From Palsa-504 sp963834685 (GTDB lineage: Bacteria > Actinomycetota > Actinomycetes > Streptosporangiales > Streptosporangiaceae): 64,000 bases of DNA. A model generated the notes under the pieces. The model was not told the origin of the DNA and searched no databases. It saw only the letters and a list, made by a program, of their open reading frames with translations. Positions 55,312 through 63,018 of this stretch are shown piece after piece; within the stretch, counting starts at the first letter, position 1, and every line of letters starts with the position of its first letter. The position numbers were made by a program, and so were the translations under genes. Location: contig CAWICW010000014.1 of the NCBI GenBank assembly GCA_963834685.1, positions 124,001-188,000 on the forward strand, in the 5' to 3' direction.

Positions 55312-56002
55312 CGTCTCCAGTTGCGGGCTGCTGCATGCGCAGCGGTGGCGATGCATACAGGCTGCCTATGTCCAGCTGCTGCGCATCGGCGAGTACCGAG
55401 TCCTGCTGTTCCTGCGCTTTCTCCGCGGTCTGCTTTGCCAGTTCTGACGCCAGGCCGCCCAGCTGCCGCACGCCGATGACATCGATAAGGACACGGCTCG
55501 CGGAGAAAATCGCGATACCTTCCACCCGCCGTTCTTTCTTCCCAATCGGGGAAAGAGCGGCGCCGATCTTCGCTGCCTCAAATGGGTCGGCCGGATGCGC
55601 GGTAAGCTTGTCGCGTTCCTCGATAACCCATGTGTGAAATTTCATCACTGCCCCCTGCAGAGGCAGCTTCCGTACATCTTCAGTCGCCAGCCCGAGACGC
55701 CTGTCCTTGCCGAAACAGCGAGCGTAGGCCACCAGGGCGGAGGACCACAGCGCCTGCGGCACCACCCCATCCCGGTCTTCCTCGGGTCTCTCCATCTCCG
55801 TGAGCAGCCGCTTACAGCAATCCATGACAAATTGAAGATCTTGAATGATCGACGCCTGATCGGCGAGAATCCGCGCTGAGGGCGTGTCAAGAGCAACAGT
55901 CAGCGCAGCCACCTGTGGCGATATGTCGTCCGTCCCGCCCACAACTCCTCGTTCCGGCTTCCAGCCCGATGACTCCGTGCCTCGATCCTTGCACAGCGGC
56001 AA
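55304..56002 (-). CDS. Hypothetical protein
   Basis: A 232-residue protein that I do not recognise. It is mainly helical, with charged segments (DDISPQVAALTVALD, IQDLQFVMDCCKRLLTEMER), a middle WVIEERDKLTAHPADPFEAA and a C-terminal Gln/Glu-rich coil (ELAKQTAEKAQEQQD). No signal peptide or membrane helix. Third codon positions are less G/C-biased than in the neighbours, which suggests a more recent arrival. Start taken as the first codon of the frame; an internal start is possible. It ends within the GNAT remnant. Confidence 0.5.
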   Translation of the reverse strand: MPLCKDRGTESSGWKPERGVVGGTDDISPQVAALTVALDTPSARILADQASIIQDLQFVMDCCKRLLTEMERPEEDRDGVVPQALWSSALVAYARCFGKDRRLGLATEDVRKLPLQGAVMKFHTWVIEERDKLTAHPADPFEAAKIGAALSPIGKKERRVEGIAIFSASRVLIDVIGVRQLGGLASELAKQTAEKAQEQQDSVLADAQQLDIGSLYASPPLRMQQPATGDVS

Positions 56003-56397
56003 CTCGCTCTCGTCTCACATCGTGACGAGCCCCGGCGAAATACCTGGCGCCGGGAAGGTGAACGTCAGGTCCGCTGTCGCTCTGCCCTAGCCGTGCCGGC
56101 TGCGCGACGGCAGCCGGTGCTCGCCGCATCTGACCAGGCAGAACCGCTCCTTATACCGGTGGTGCCGCGTTCCGGCCGACGAACTTGCCGGCCTCGGCCC
56201 GGGTCTTCGTTGGCCCTGCGATGGTGTTTAATGGGCCTGGTTGGAGTAGAAGTTCGTGTACGTGTCACAGCGCCTGCGAAATTCTGACCGCGGGCGCCGC
56301 AGGCATCACCTGGCCAAGCCTTTACCGGCAGGCGGTCGCGCCAACCCGGGCAGCGCAGCACGCGCGTCCGGATATCTGTCTCACGAGGAGAAGGCAC
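56003..56397. other. Intergenic region with probable long leader of the cold-shock gene
   Basis: About 395 bases without a supported gene. The lower-G+C patch GATGGTGTTTAATGG near 56219-56233 may be a promoter. If so, the cold-shock gene has a leader of about 160 bases, in keeping with the structured leaders of csp mRNAs. Confidence 0.4.
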
Positions 56398-56601
56398 ATG
56401 GCTCAGGGCACCGTGAAGTGGTTCAACGCCGACAAGGGGTACGGTTTCATCGCCCCGGACGACGGCACCAGCGACGTCTTCGTTCACCACTCCGCCATCC
56501 AGGCTGACGGTTACCGCAACCTGCAGGAGAACCAGCGGGTTGAGTACACGACCGTCCAGGGGCCCAAGGGCCCGCAGGCCGAGCAGGTCCAGCCGCTCTA
56601 G
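56398..56601 (+). CDS. Cold-shock protein, CspA family
   Basis: A 67-residue OB-fold RNA/DNA chaperone. MAQGTVKWFNADKGYGFIAP contains RNP1 (KGYGFI), DVFVHHSAI is RNP2, and the ending GPKGPQAEQVQPL is typical of actinobacterial Csp. ACGAGGAGAAGG lies just before ATG 56398; the longer open frame is the leader. It melts mRNA secondary structure in cold or stress. Monocistronic. Confidence 0.95.
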   Translation: MAQGTVKWFNADKGYGFIAPDDGTSDVFVHHSAIQADGYRNLQENQRVEYTTVQGPKGPQAEQVQPL

Positions 56602-56611
56602 CCCGCGCTAG
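56598..56611 (+). terminator. Small hairpin at the csp stop
   Basis: CTAGC-CCGC-GCTAG, beginning on the stop codon of the cold-shock gene; it may act as a terminator for the convergent pair. Confidence 0.35.
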
Positions 56612-56643
56612 GCTCGTTCGACAGCCAGCTGCTGGATTCGGCG

Positions 56644-59142
56644 TCAAAGCTGGCCCACGTCGGTGATGCGCAGCACGGCCGAGCCCGCCTCGTCGGAGGC
56701 GGCCAGGTCTACCACGGCGTTGATGCCCCAGTCGTGGTCGCCCGCCGGATCGTCGAAGATCTGCCGGACCGCCCAGCTGCCGGGACGCTGGTCGATGATC
56801 AGCAAGCCGGGCCCGCGCGCGTCCGGGCCGGTGCCGATCTCGTCGTGGACCTCGAAGTAGCCCTCGACCGCGTCGGCCCACGCGTCGGCGTCCCAGCCGC
56901 TGTCCGTGTCCAGCGCGCCCAGCTCGTCGTAGTGACCGAGCGCGGCCAGCTTGACCCGGTGGAACATGGCGTTGCGGACCAGGACCCGGAACGCCCGCAC
57001 GTTAGCGGTCACCGAGGCGGGCCGGTCGTCGCGCCGCGTGCCCGGGGCGTCCGACGGGTTGCGCAGCCGCTCCCACTCATCCAGCAGGCTGGAGTCGACC
57101 TGGCGCACGATCTCACCCAGCCACTCGATGAGATCGGCCAGCTCCTCGGTCTTGGCCTCGTCCGGCACGGTCTGGCGCAGCGCCTTGTAGGCGTCGGCCA
57201 GGTAGCGCAGCACCAGCCCCTCGGAGCGGGACAGCCCGTAGAAACCGACGTACTCGGTGAACGTCAGCGCCCGCTCGTACATGTCGCGGACCACTGACTT
57301 CGGCGACAGTTGGTAGTCGGCGACCCAGGGATGGCCGCGGCGGTAGATGTCGTACGCGCCGTCCAGCAGGTCGGCCAGCGGCTTGGGATAGGTCACGCCG
57401 TCCAGCAGCTCCAGCCGTTCCTCGTAGGCGACGCCGTCCGCCTTCATCTGGGCTACCGCCTCTCCGCGAGCCCGGAACTGCTGGGCGGACAGCACCTGCC
57501 GCGGATCGTCCAGCGTCGACTCGATCACCGACAGCACGTCGAGCGGGTACGAGGGCGTCTGGGGGTCGAGCAGCTCGATGGCGGCCAGCGCGAACGGCGA
57601 CAACGGCTGGTTGAGGGCGAAGTCGTACTGCAGGTCCACGGTGAGCCGGACCAGGCGGCCCTCCTCGTCCGGCGCGGGCAGCCGTTCCACCAGGCCGCCG
57701 GCCAGCAGGGCCCGGTATATCTCGATGGCCCGGTGAATGTGCCGCCGCTGGGCCGCGCGGTCCTCGTGGTTGTCGGTCAGCAGGTGCCGCATCGCGGCGA
57801 ACGCGTCGCCCGGGCGCGCGATGACGTTCAGCACCATGGCGTGGGTGACCTTGAAGCTCGACGTCAGCGGCTCGGGGTCGGCCGCCACGAGCCGCTCGAA
57901 GGTCGGCTTCCCCCAGGAGACGAAACCCTCCGGCGGCTTCTTGCGGACCACCTTGCGCCGTGCCTTCGGGTCATCGCCCGCCTTGGCCAGGGCTCGTTCG
58001 TTCTCCACCACGTGCTCCGGGGCCTGCACGACCACCCGTCCGGCCGTGTCGTAGCCCGCCCGCCCGGCGCGCCCGGCGATCTGGTGGAATTCGCGGGCCT
58101 GCAGCAGCCGGGTCCGGCTCCCGTCGTACTTGGACAAGGCGGTGAACAGCACGGTGCGGATCGGCACGTTGATGCCCACGCCCAGGGTGTCGGTCCCGCA
58201 GATGACCTTGAGCAGCCCGGCCTGGGTCAGGGTTTCCACCAGCCGCCGGTACCGGGGCAGCATCCCGGCGTGGTGCACGCCGATGCCGTGCCGTACCAGC
58301 CGGGACAGGGTCTTGCCGAAGCCGGCCGAGAACCGGAAGTCGCCGATCAGGTCGGCGATGGCGTCTTTCTCGGCCCGGGTGCAGACGTTGACGCTCATCA
58401 GCGCCTGTGCCTGCTCCAGCGCCGCCGCCTGGGTGAAGTGCACCACGTACACGGGTGCCTGGTTAGTGGTCAGGAGTTCGGACAGGGTCTCATGCAGCGG
58501 TTCGGTGCTGTAGGAGAACACCAGGGGCACCGGACGCTCGGTCGACGCGATCACCGCCGTGGGCCGCCCGGTACGCCGGGTCAGGTCCTGTTCGAACCGC
58601 GAGACGTCGCCCAGGGTGGCCGACATCAGCAGGAACTGAGCGTGCGGCAGCTCGATCAGCGGGACCTGCCAGGCCCAGCCGCGCTCGGGGTCGGCGTAGA
58701 AGTGAAACTCGTCCATCACCACCTGGCCCACGTCGGCCGCGGCGCCGTCGCGCAGCGCGATGCTGGCCAGCACCTCGGCGGTGCAGCAGATGATCGGGGC
58801 CTCGGGGTTGACGCTGGCGTCCCCGGTCATCATGCCGACCTCGGCCGGGCCGAACGCCGCGCACAGGTCGAAGAACTTCTCCGACACCAGCGCCTTGATC
58901 GGCGCGCTGTAGAACGTCCGCCGGCCGTCCGCGAGCGCGGCGAAGTGGGCTCCGGCGGCGACCAGGCTCTTGCCCGACCCGGTGGGGGTGGACAGGATGA
59001 CGTTCGCGCCCGACACGACCTCGATGAGCGCTTCCTCCTGATGCGGGTACAGGGCCAGCCCGCGCCGCTTCGACCACCCGGCGAAGGCGTCGAAGACCGC
59101 GTCCGGGTCGGGCGTGGCAGGCAGGAGCTCAGTAAGTGTCAT
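56644..59142 (-). CDS. DEAD/DEAH-box helicase with DUF3516-type C terminus (Ski2/Mtr4-like)
   Basis: An 832-residue superfamily 2 helicase. Motif I TPTGSGKSLVAAG, motif II VMDEFHFY, motif III LMSATLGD, motif VI FHQIAGRAGRAGYD. The C-terminal 350 residues are the DUF3516 region found in actinobacterial homologues, which have been proposed to act on RNA, like Ski2/Mtr4. ATG 59142 gives the conserved start (TLTELLPATPDPDAVFDAF). Convergent with the cold-shock gene, which also acts on RNA structure, though this may be chance. Monocistronic. Confidence 0.9.
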   Translation of the reverse strand: MTLTELLPATPDPDAVFDAFAGWSKRRGLALYPHQEEALIEVVSGANVILSTPTGSGKSLVAAGAHFAALADGRRTFYSAPIKALVSEKFFDLCAAFGPAEVGMMTGDASVNPEAPIICCTAEVLASIALRDGAAADVGQVVMDEFHFYADPERGWAWQVPLIELPHAQFLLMSATLGDVSRFEQDLTRRTGRPTAVIASTERPVPLVFSYSTEPLHETLSELLTTNQAPVYVVHFTQAAALEQAQALMSVNVCTRAEKDAIADLIGDFRFSAGFGKTLSRLVRHGIGVHHAGMLPRYRRLVETLTQAGLLKVICGTDTLGVGINVPIRTVLFTALSKYDGSRTRLLQAREFHQIAGRAGRAGYDTAGRVVVQAPEHVVENERALAKAGDDPKARRKVVRKKPPEGFVSWGKPTFERLVAADPEPLTSSFKVTHAMVLNVIARPGDAFAAMRHLLTDNHEDRAAQRRHIHRAIEIYRALLAGGLVERLPAPDEEGRLVRLTVDLQYDFALNQPLSPFALAAIELLDPQTPSYPLDVLSVIESTLDDPRQVLSAQQFRARGEAVAQMKADGVAYEERLELLDGVTYPKPLADLLDGAYDIYRRGHPWVADYQLSPKSVVRDMYERALTFTEYVGFYGLSRSEGLVLRYLADAYKALRQTVPDEAKTEELADLIEWLGEIVRQVDSSLLDEWERLRNPSDAPGTRRDDRPASVTANVRAFRVLVRNAMFHRVKLAALGHYDELGALDTDSGWDADAWADAVEGYFEVHDEIGTGPDARGPGLLIIDQRPGSWAVRQIFDDPAGDHDWGINAVVDLAASDEAGSAVLRITDVGQL

Positions 59143-59224
59143 GGCCGAATCTATGGTGCATGGTCTCGGGGGTTACCTGAAACCAAACACCGGGCACGCC
59201 CGGCTTATTCGCTAGGGTCGTGCC

Positions 59225-59986
59225 GTGCGGACTGTACTCATCACCGGCGCGAGCTCCGGCTTCGGGACCGCGGCCGCCCGCCGGTTCGCGGCCCTCGGGG
59301 ACCGGGTCATCGCCGCGGCGCGGCGGACCGAGCGGCTCACGTCGCTGGCCAGGGAACTCGGCCCCGGCGTCCTGCTCCCGTTGACCCTGGACGTGCGGGA
59401 CCGCGCTCGCGTCGAGCGGCTTCCGGCCGAGCTGCCGCCGGACTTCGCCGAGGTCGACATCCTGGTCAACAACGCGGGCCTGGCCCTCGGCCTGGAGCCG
59501 GCCCAGGAGGCCGACGTCGGCCAGTGGGAGCAGATGATCGAGACCAACTGCACGGGCCTGGTCTACATGACGCGGTCGCTCCTGCCGCAGATGGTCGCGC
59601 GTGGTCGCGGGCACGTGGTCAACCTCGGCTCGATCGCCGGCACCTATCCCTACCCGGGCGGCAACGTCTACGGCGCGACCAAGGCGTTCGTGCACCAGTT
59701 CAGCCTCAACCTGCGCTCCGACCTGCACGGCACCGGAGTGAGGGTGACCTGCGTCGAACCCGGGCTGTCCAGCGGCACCGAATTCTCCGAAGTGCGCTTC
59801 GGCGGCGACCGCGAGCGGGCCGGCGCGGTCTACGCCGGAACGCAGCCGCTGACCGCCGACGACATCGCCGCCGCGATCGAGTGGGCGACCAGCCAGCCTG
59901 CGCACGTGAACGTCAACGTCATCGAGCTGATGCCGGTCAGCCAGAGCTTCGCCCCGTTCCAGGTCCACCGCGACGTATCACGTTAA
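59225..59986 (+). CDS. Short-chain dehydrogenase/reductase, YdfG-like
   Basis: NADP-dependent oxidoreductase of 253 residues: TGASSGFGTAAARRFA cofactor loop, NNAGLALG, catalytic Ser in VNLGSIAGTYPYPGG and YGATK with Tyr and Lys. The closest pattern is the L-allo-threonine/3-hydroxy acid dehydrogenase (YdfG) group, including the ending with VNVIELMPVSQ. GTG 59225. Substrate likely a 3-hydroxy acid such as serine, allo-threonine or 3-hydroxypropionate. Followed by a hairpin. Confidence 0.9.
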   Translation: MRTVLITGASSGFGTAAARRFAALGDRVIAAARRTERLTSLARELGPGVLLPLTLDVRDRARVERLPAELPPDFAEVDILVNNAGLALGLEPAQEADVGQWEQMIETNCTGLVYMTRSLLPQMVARGRGHVVNLGSIAGTYPYPGGNVYGATKAFVHQFSLNLRSDLHGTGVRVTCVEPGLSSGTEFSEVRFGGDRERAGAVYAGTQPLTADDIAAAIEWATSQPAHVNVNVIELMPVSQSFAPFQVHRDVSR

Positions 59987-60011
59987 CCTCGTGAAGTATG
60001 GTTTAACGAAT

Positions 60012-60040
60012 CCCCCGGCGCGCCGGCGGCACGCCGGGGG
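60012..60040 (+). terminator. 9-bp GC stem after the SDR gene
   Basis: CCCCCGGCG (60012-60020) and CGCCGGGGG (60032-60040), 11-base loop. Just before it, GTTAACC near 59984 and GGTTTAAC near 60000 form a weaker inverted repeat covering the SDR stop codon. Confidence 0.55.
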
Positions 60041-60061
60041 GTCAGGACCTGCGCCAGTAGG

Positions 60062-60721
60062 ATGACAACCGTGGCCCCACGGATGTTCGCGGACGGAAAC
60101 GCACCTCCCGAGTCGCTCGATCGCGGCGCGCTCATCGGGGCGCGGCTGCGCCACCGCAGGCTCGAGCTCGGCATGACGGCCCGTGAGCTGGCCCGCCGGG
60201 TGGACTGCTCGCCCAGCCTCATCTCCCAGGTGGAGCGGGGGCGAGCGGTTCCGTCGGTGAGCACGCTGTGGGCTCTGGTCACCGCGCTCCGGATCTCGAT
60301 GGACCGGCTCTTCGACCCGGCTCAGGACGGGCCGGCGGATACCGGGGACAACGCCGCGGCCGCGGCCGAGAGCGCGGCAGACGGCCCCGTTCTGCGACGC
60401 TATGCCCGGCCGCGGATCACCCTGGAACGCGGCGTCGTATGGGAGCGGCTCACCGCGGCGGCCGAGAAGGACATGGAGTTCCTCGAGGTGTGCTACCCGG
60501 TCGGGCAGAGCGTGCCCGAGGCCGAGCACGCCATCCAGCACACCGGGCAGGAGTACGCGGTCATCGTCGAGGGCGCCCTGTCCACCCAGATCGGCTTCGA
60601 GCAGTACGTCCTTGAGGAGGGCGACTCGCTCACGTTCGACTCCGCGATCCCGCACCGGTTCTGGAACGCGGGAACCGTCCCGGCCCGGGCCATCTGGGTC
60701 ATCCTCAACCGGTCCCGCTGA
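60062..60721 (+). CDS. XRE family regulator with cupin domain
   Basis: A 219-residue regulator with an N-terminal helix-turn-helix (LRHRRLELGMTARELARRVD, SPSLISQVERGRAVPSVSTL) and a C-terminal single cupin (VGQSVPEAEHAIQHTGQEYAV to RFWNAGTVPARAIWVILNRS). This architecture senses small metabolites, as in PuuR-type regulators. ATG 60062; GTG 60071 with AGGATGA upstream is an alternative start. It lies upstream of the bicupin and sugar-transporter operon, which has its own consensus promoter, and is the most likely candidate for its control. Confidence 0.87.
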   Translation: MTTVAPRMFADGNAPPESLDRGALIGARLRHRRLELGMTARELARRVDCSPSLISQVERGRAVPSVSTLWALVTALRISMDRLFDPAQDGPADTGDNAAAAAESAADGPVLRRYARPRITLERGVVWERLTAAAEKDMEFLEVCYPVGQSVPEAEHAIQHTGQEYAVIVEGALSTQIGFEQYVLEEGDSLTFDSAIPHRFWNAGTVPARAIWVILNRSR

Positions 60722-60829
60722 GGCGGCCGGCCCGGCCTGATGCCGCCGGGCTGAGGTCCGCGGGCTGGTCACGATCAGCCGCGCGAGAACAACGTTACTT
60801 ACCCGTGTCCCAATGGTTGTGTAGTGATC

Positions 60830-60858
60830 TTGACCACATTGTTCAGTATTACTAAACT
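60830..60858 (+). promoter_or_regulatory. Consensus-like promoter of the bicupin/ABC operon
   Basis: TTGACC (60830-60835), 17-base spacer, TAAACT (60853-60858), in the lowest G+C stretch of the area. It would give a leader of about 70 bases to the bicupin start. Confidence 0.65.
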
Positions 60859-60935
60859 CATGCCTCACCTGGACTTACTCCCCTTGGCCCCTCGCGAGGG
60901 CGGACGTACAGGTCGATGACACAGGGAGGCGCGGC

Positions 60936-61877
60936 ATGCACCACGTCGGGCACGTCGACTGGGACTTCTCCGAGCCGCCCGCCGGATACGCCGGATCCGC
61001 GGCGGGCTACTCGAGTTCCTCCCTGGTCGGCAGCCACACCGGCGCGGTGCACACCGACCTCAGCATCAGCAAGCTCGAGCCAGGCGGCTGGACGGGCCTG
61101 CACCTGCACTCATTCGAATCCGCCGTCTATGTCCTGGCCGGCACTCCGGTACTCAACATCGACGGCCATCAGAACCAGCTGCGCAGCGGTGACTACGCGT
61201 TGCTGCCCCTCGGGATGCCGCACGGCTGGGCGAACCCCTCCGGCGGACAGGCCCGGCTGCTCGTCCACAGCACGCCCCAGCGTCGGCCGGCCGGCCAGCG
61301 TCCGGGCGATACGTTCTTCCTGCCCGCCGATTCGGTGGTCAGCGGTGATGCGGCCCGGCCGGCCTCGTCGGTACTGCGCAGTCCGGTCAGCCGCTTTCTC
61401 GGTCACTACGCGGGCACGCCGCCGCAGCAGGAGGCGCTGCGCGTGGACGGCCGGGTGCGGGACCGGGAACCGGCCGGCATGGACACCGCCCTGCTCGCCT
61501 ACAGCGGGATCTCGGTCAAGATGATGGTCGACCGCGGCCTGGGGGCCGAACTGCTGGTGATGTTCATGGTCGACTACGAACCGGGCGGCGCCGCGCAGGC
61601 CCACGATCACCCCTTCGAGGAGGCGTACTTCTTCCTGGAAGGGGTGATAGACGCCGAACTCGACGGCATCGCCTACCGGCTGCGGGCCGGAGACGTCCTC
61701 TTCGCCGGGGTTGGCTCGACCCACGGCTTCTACAACACGGGCCGCGGGCGGGTGCGCTGGATCGAGACCCAGGCCCCGCAGCCGCCGGGCCGTCATTCCT
61801 ATCGCTGGAGCGGGCCGTGGCAGCGTCTGGAGTCGCAGACGTCCGGCAACACGGGCCGCCCCTGGCTCCACGTCTGA
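60936..61877 (+). CDS. Bicupin protein
   Basis: A 313-residue protein with two cupin domains. Domain 1 (about 55-125): LHLHSFESAVYVLAG, GDYALLPLGMPHGWAN. Domain 2 (about 215-290): AHDHPFEEAYFFLEGVID, then GDVLFAGVGSTHGFYNTG. Metal ligands HxH, E and H are present in both. The pattern recalls (S)-ureidoglycine aminohydrolase (AllE-like bicupins), which would fit purine catabolism, but the length and operon with a sugar importer argue for another substrate. GGGAGG precedes ATG 60936. First gene of the operon that includes the binding protein and ATPase. Confidence 0.75.
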   Translation: MHHVGHVDWDFSEPPAGYAGSAAGYSSSSLVGSHTGAVHTDLSISKLEPGGWTGLHLHSFESAVYVLAGTPVLNIDGHQNQLRSGDYALLPLGMPHGWANPSGGQARLLVHSTPQRRPAGQRPGDTFFLPADSVVSGDAARPASSVLRSPVSRFLGHYAGTPPQQEALRVDGRVRDREPAGMDTALLAYSGISVKMMVDRGLGAELLVMFMVDYEPGGAAQAHDHPFEEAYFFLEGVIDAELDGIAYRLRAGDVLFAGVGSTHGFYNTGRGRVRWIETQAPQPPGRHSYRWSGPWQRLESQTSGNTGRPWLHV

Positions 61878-61912
61878 CCCGGATCAGTCCTACTCATCCT
61901 CTTTAGGCAGCG

Positions 61913-61936
61913 GCTCACCGGGGACCCCCGGTGAGC
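61913..61936 (+). promoter_or_regulatory. Intercistronic hairpin before the binding-protein gene
   Basis: GCTCACCGGGG (61913-61923) and CCCCGGTGAGC (61926-61936) form a near-perfect hairpin with a tiny loop, ending seven bases before the AAGGAG of the binding-protein gene. It could terminate, or protect the 3' end of an upstream message and set expression ratios. Confidence 0.55.
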
Positions 61937-61955
61937 AGGGACAAGGAGTCTGGCC

Positions 61956-63017
61956 GTGCTACTCATCCCCTCCCCGCCGCGGCACTGGCGCCGCGGCGCA
62001 GCCCTGGCGGCCGTCGCGCTCATGCTCGCGGCCTGCAGCTCTAGCACCTCGACGTCATCGTCGTCTTCGACGTCCAGCTCGCAATCCGCGAGCGCGTCCA
62101 ACAGCAAGCACCTGAACATCGCCTATCTCTCGTTCGCCGTGGAGAACAGCTACGACGCCCCGATGCTCGCCGCGGCCGAGGCCGTGGCCAGTGACAACAA
62201 CGCGACGCTCAAGGTCTTCGACGCGAACAACAGCCCGCAGACGCAGTACTCCCAGCTTCAGGACGTCATCACCTCGGGTCAGTACGACGGCATCATCCTG
62301 CAGCCGATCTTCGGCACCGGCCTGGTCTCCCTGGTCCAGCAGGCCATCGCCAAGGGCATCAAGGTGGTGAACATGGACCAGGTCCTCGGCCCGAACTACT
62401 CGACCGACGCACCTCAGGTCAAGGGCTTGGCCGCCAACGTGATGTTCGTGCCGACCGAGATCGGCACCAAACTCGGCAACATGGTGGTCCAGGCCTGCCA
62501 GTCCAAGAACCTCAACCCGTGCAACGTCGGCTACCTGTACGACATCAAGGCGTCCGCATTGGACGTGGCGATATCCGGGGCGTTCAACAAGGCGATCGCC
62601 GCCGATCCGAGCGTGAAGGTGGTCGCACAGGGCCAGAGCTTCTTCAGCCCCACCGACGGACTCACCGCGGTGCAGGACATGCTGCAGGCCAACGCGAACC
62701 TGAACCTGATCGTCGGGTCCGACCAGGGCATCGAGGGTGGCGTCCAGGCGGTGGCAGCCAAGCACCTGACCGGCAAGGTGATCCTGGTTGGCTACGGCGC
62801 GAGCGCCGCCGCTCTGGCGGGCGTCGCCTCCGGCGCGTGGTACGGCGATGTGGCCCAGGCGCCGGCCAGCGAGGGGCGCCTCGCGGTGCAGGCGCTGGTC
62901 AAGGCCCTGCGCACCGGCCAGGACAGCGGCGGCATCGACCCGGTGGCCGAGCTGCCCGACAACGGCATCGTGACCAAGGCCAACGTGTCCCAGTTCACCG
63001 CCGAGTGGCCGGGCTGA
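61956..63017 (+). CDS. Ribose-type sugar ABC transporter substrate-binding lipoprotein
   Basis: A 353-residue periplasmic-binding protein of the RbsB/peripla_BP_4 class. Signal peptide with lipobox ALMLAAC, then a Ser/Thr-rich linker. The mature part begins LNIAYLSFAVENSYDAPML and has SGQYDGIILQPI and VVNMDQVLG, typical of this fold. GTG 61956 is eight bases after AAGGAG. It delivers a sugar or sugar-like solute to the ATPase and permease that follow; only the ATPase lies in this window. Confidence 0.9.
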   Translation: MLLIPSPPRHWRRGAALAAVALMLAACSSSTSTSSSSSTSSSQSASASNSKHLNIAYLSFAVENSYDAPMLAAAEAVASDNNATLKVFDANNSPQTQYSQLQDVITSGQYDGIILQPIFGTGLVSLVQQAIAKGIKVVNMDQVLGPNYSTDAPQVKGLAANVMFVPTEIGTKLGNMVVQACQSKNLNPCNVGYLYDIKASALDVAISGAFNKAIAADPSVKVVAQGQSFFSPTDGLTAVQDMLQANANLNLIVGSDQGIEGGVQAVAAKHLTGKVILVGYGASAAALAGVASGAWYGDVAQAPASEGRLAVQALVKALRTGQDSGGIDPVAELPDNGIVTKANVSQFTAEWPG

Positions 63018-63018
63018 C

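Noticed and set aside
56093..56287. 64-codon plus-strand frame upstream of the cold-shock gene
   Set aside because: Low-complexity basic translation without similarity, probably mRNA leader.
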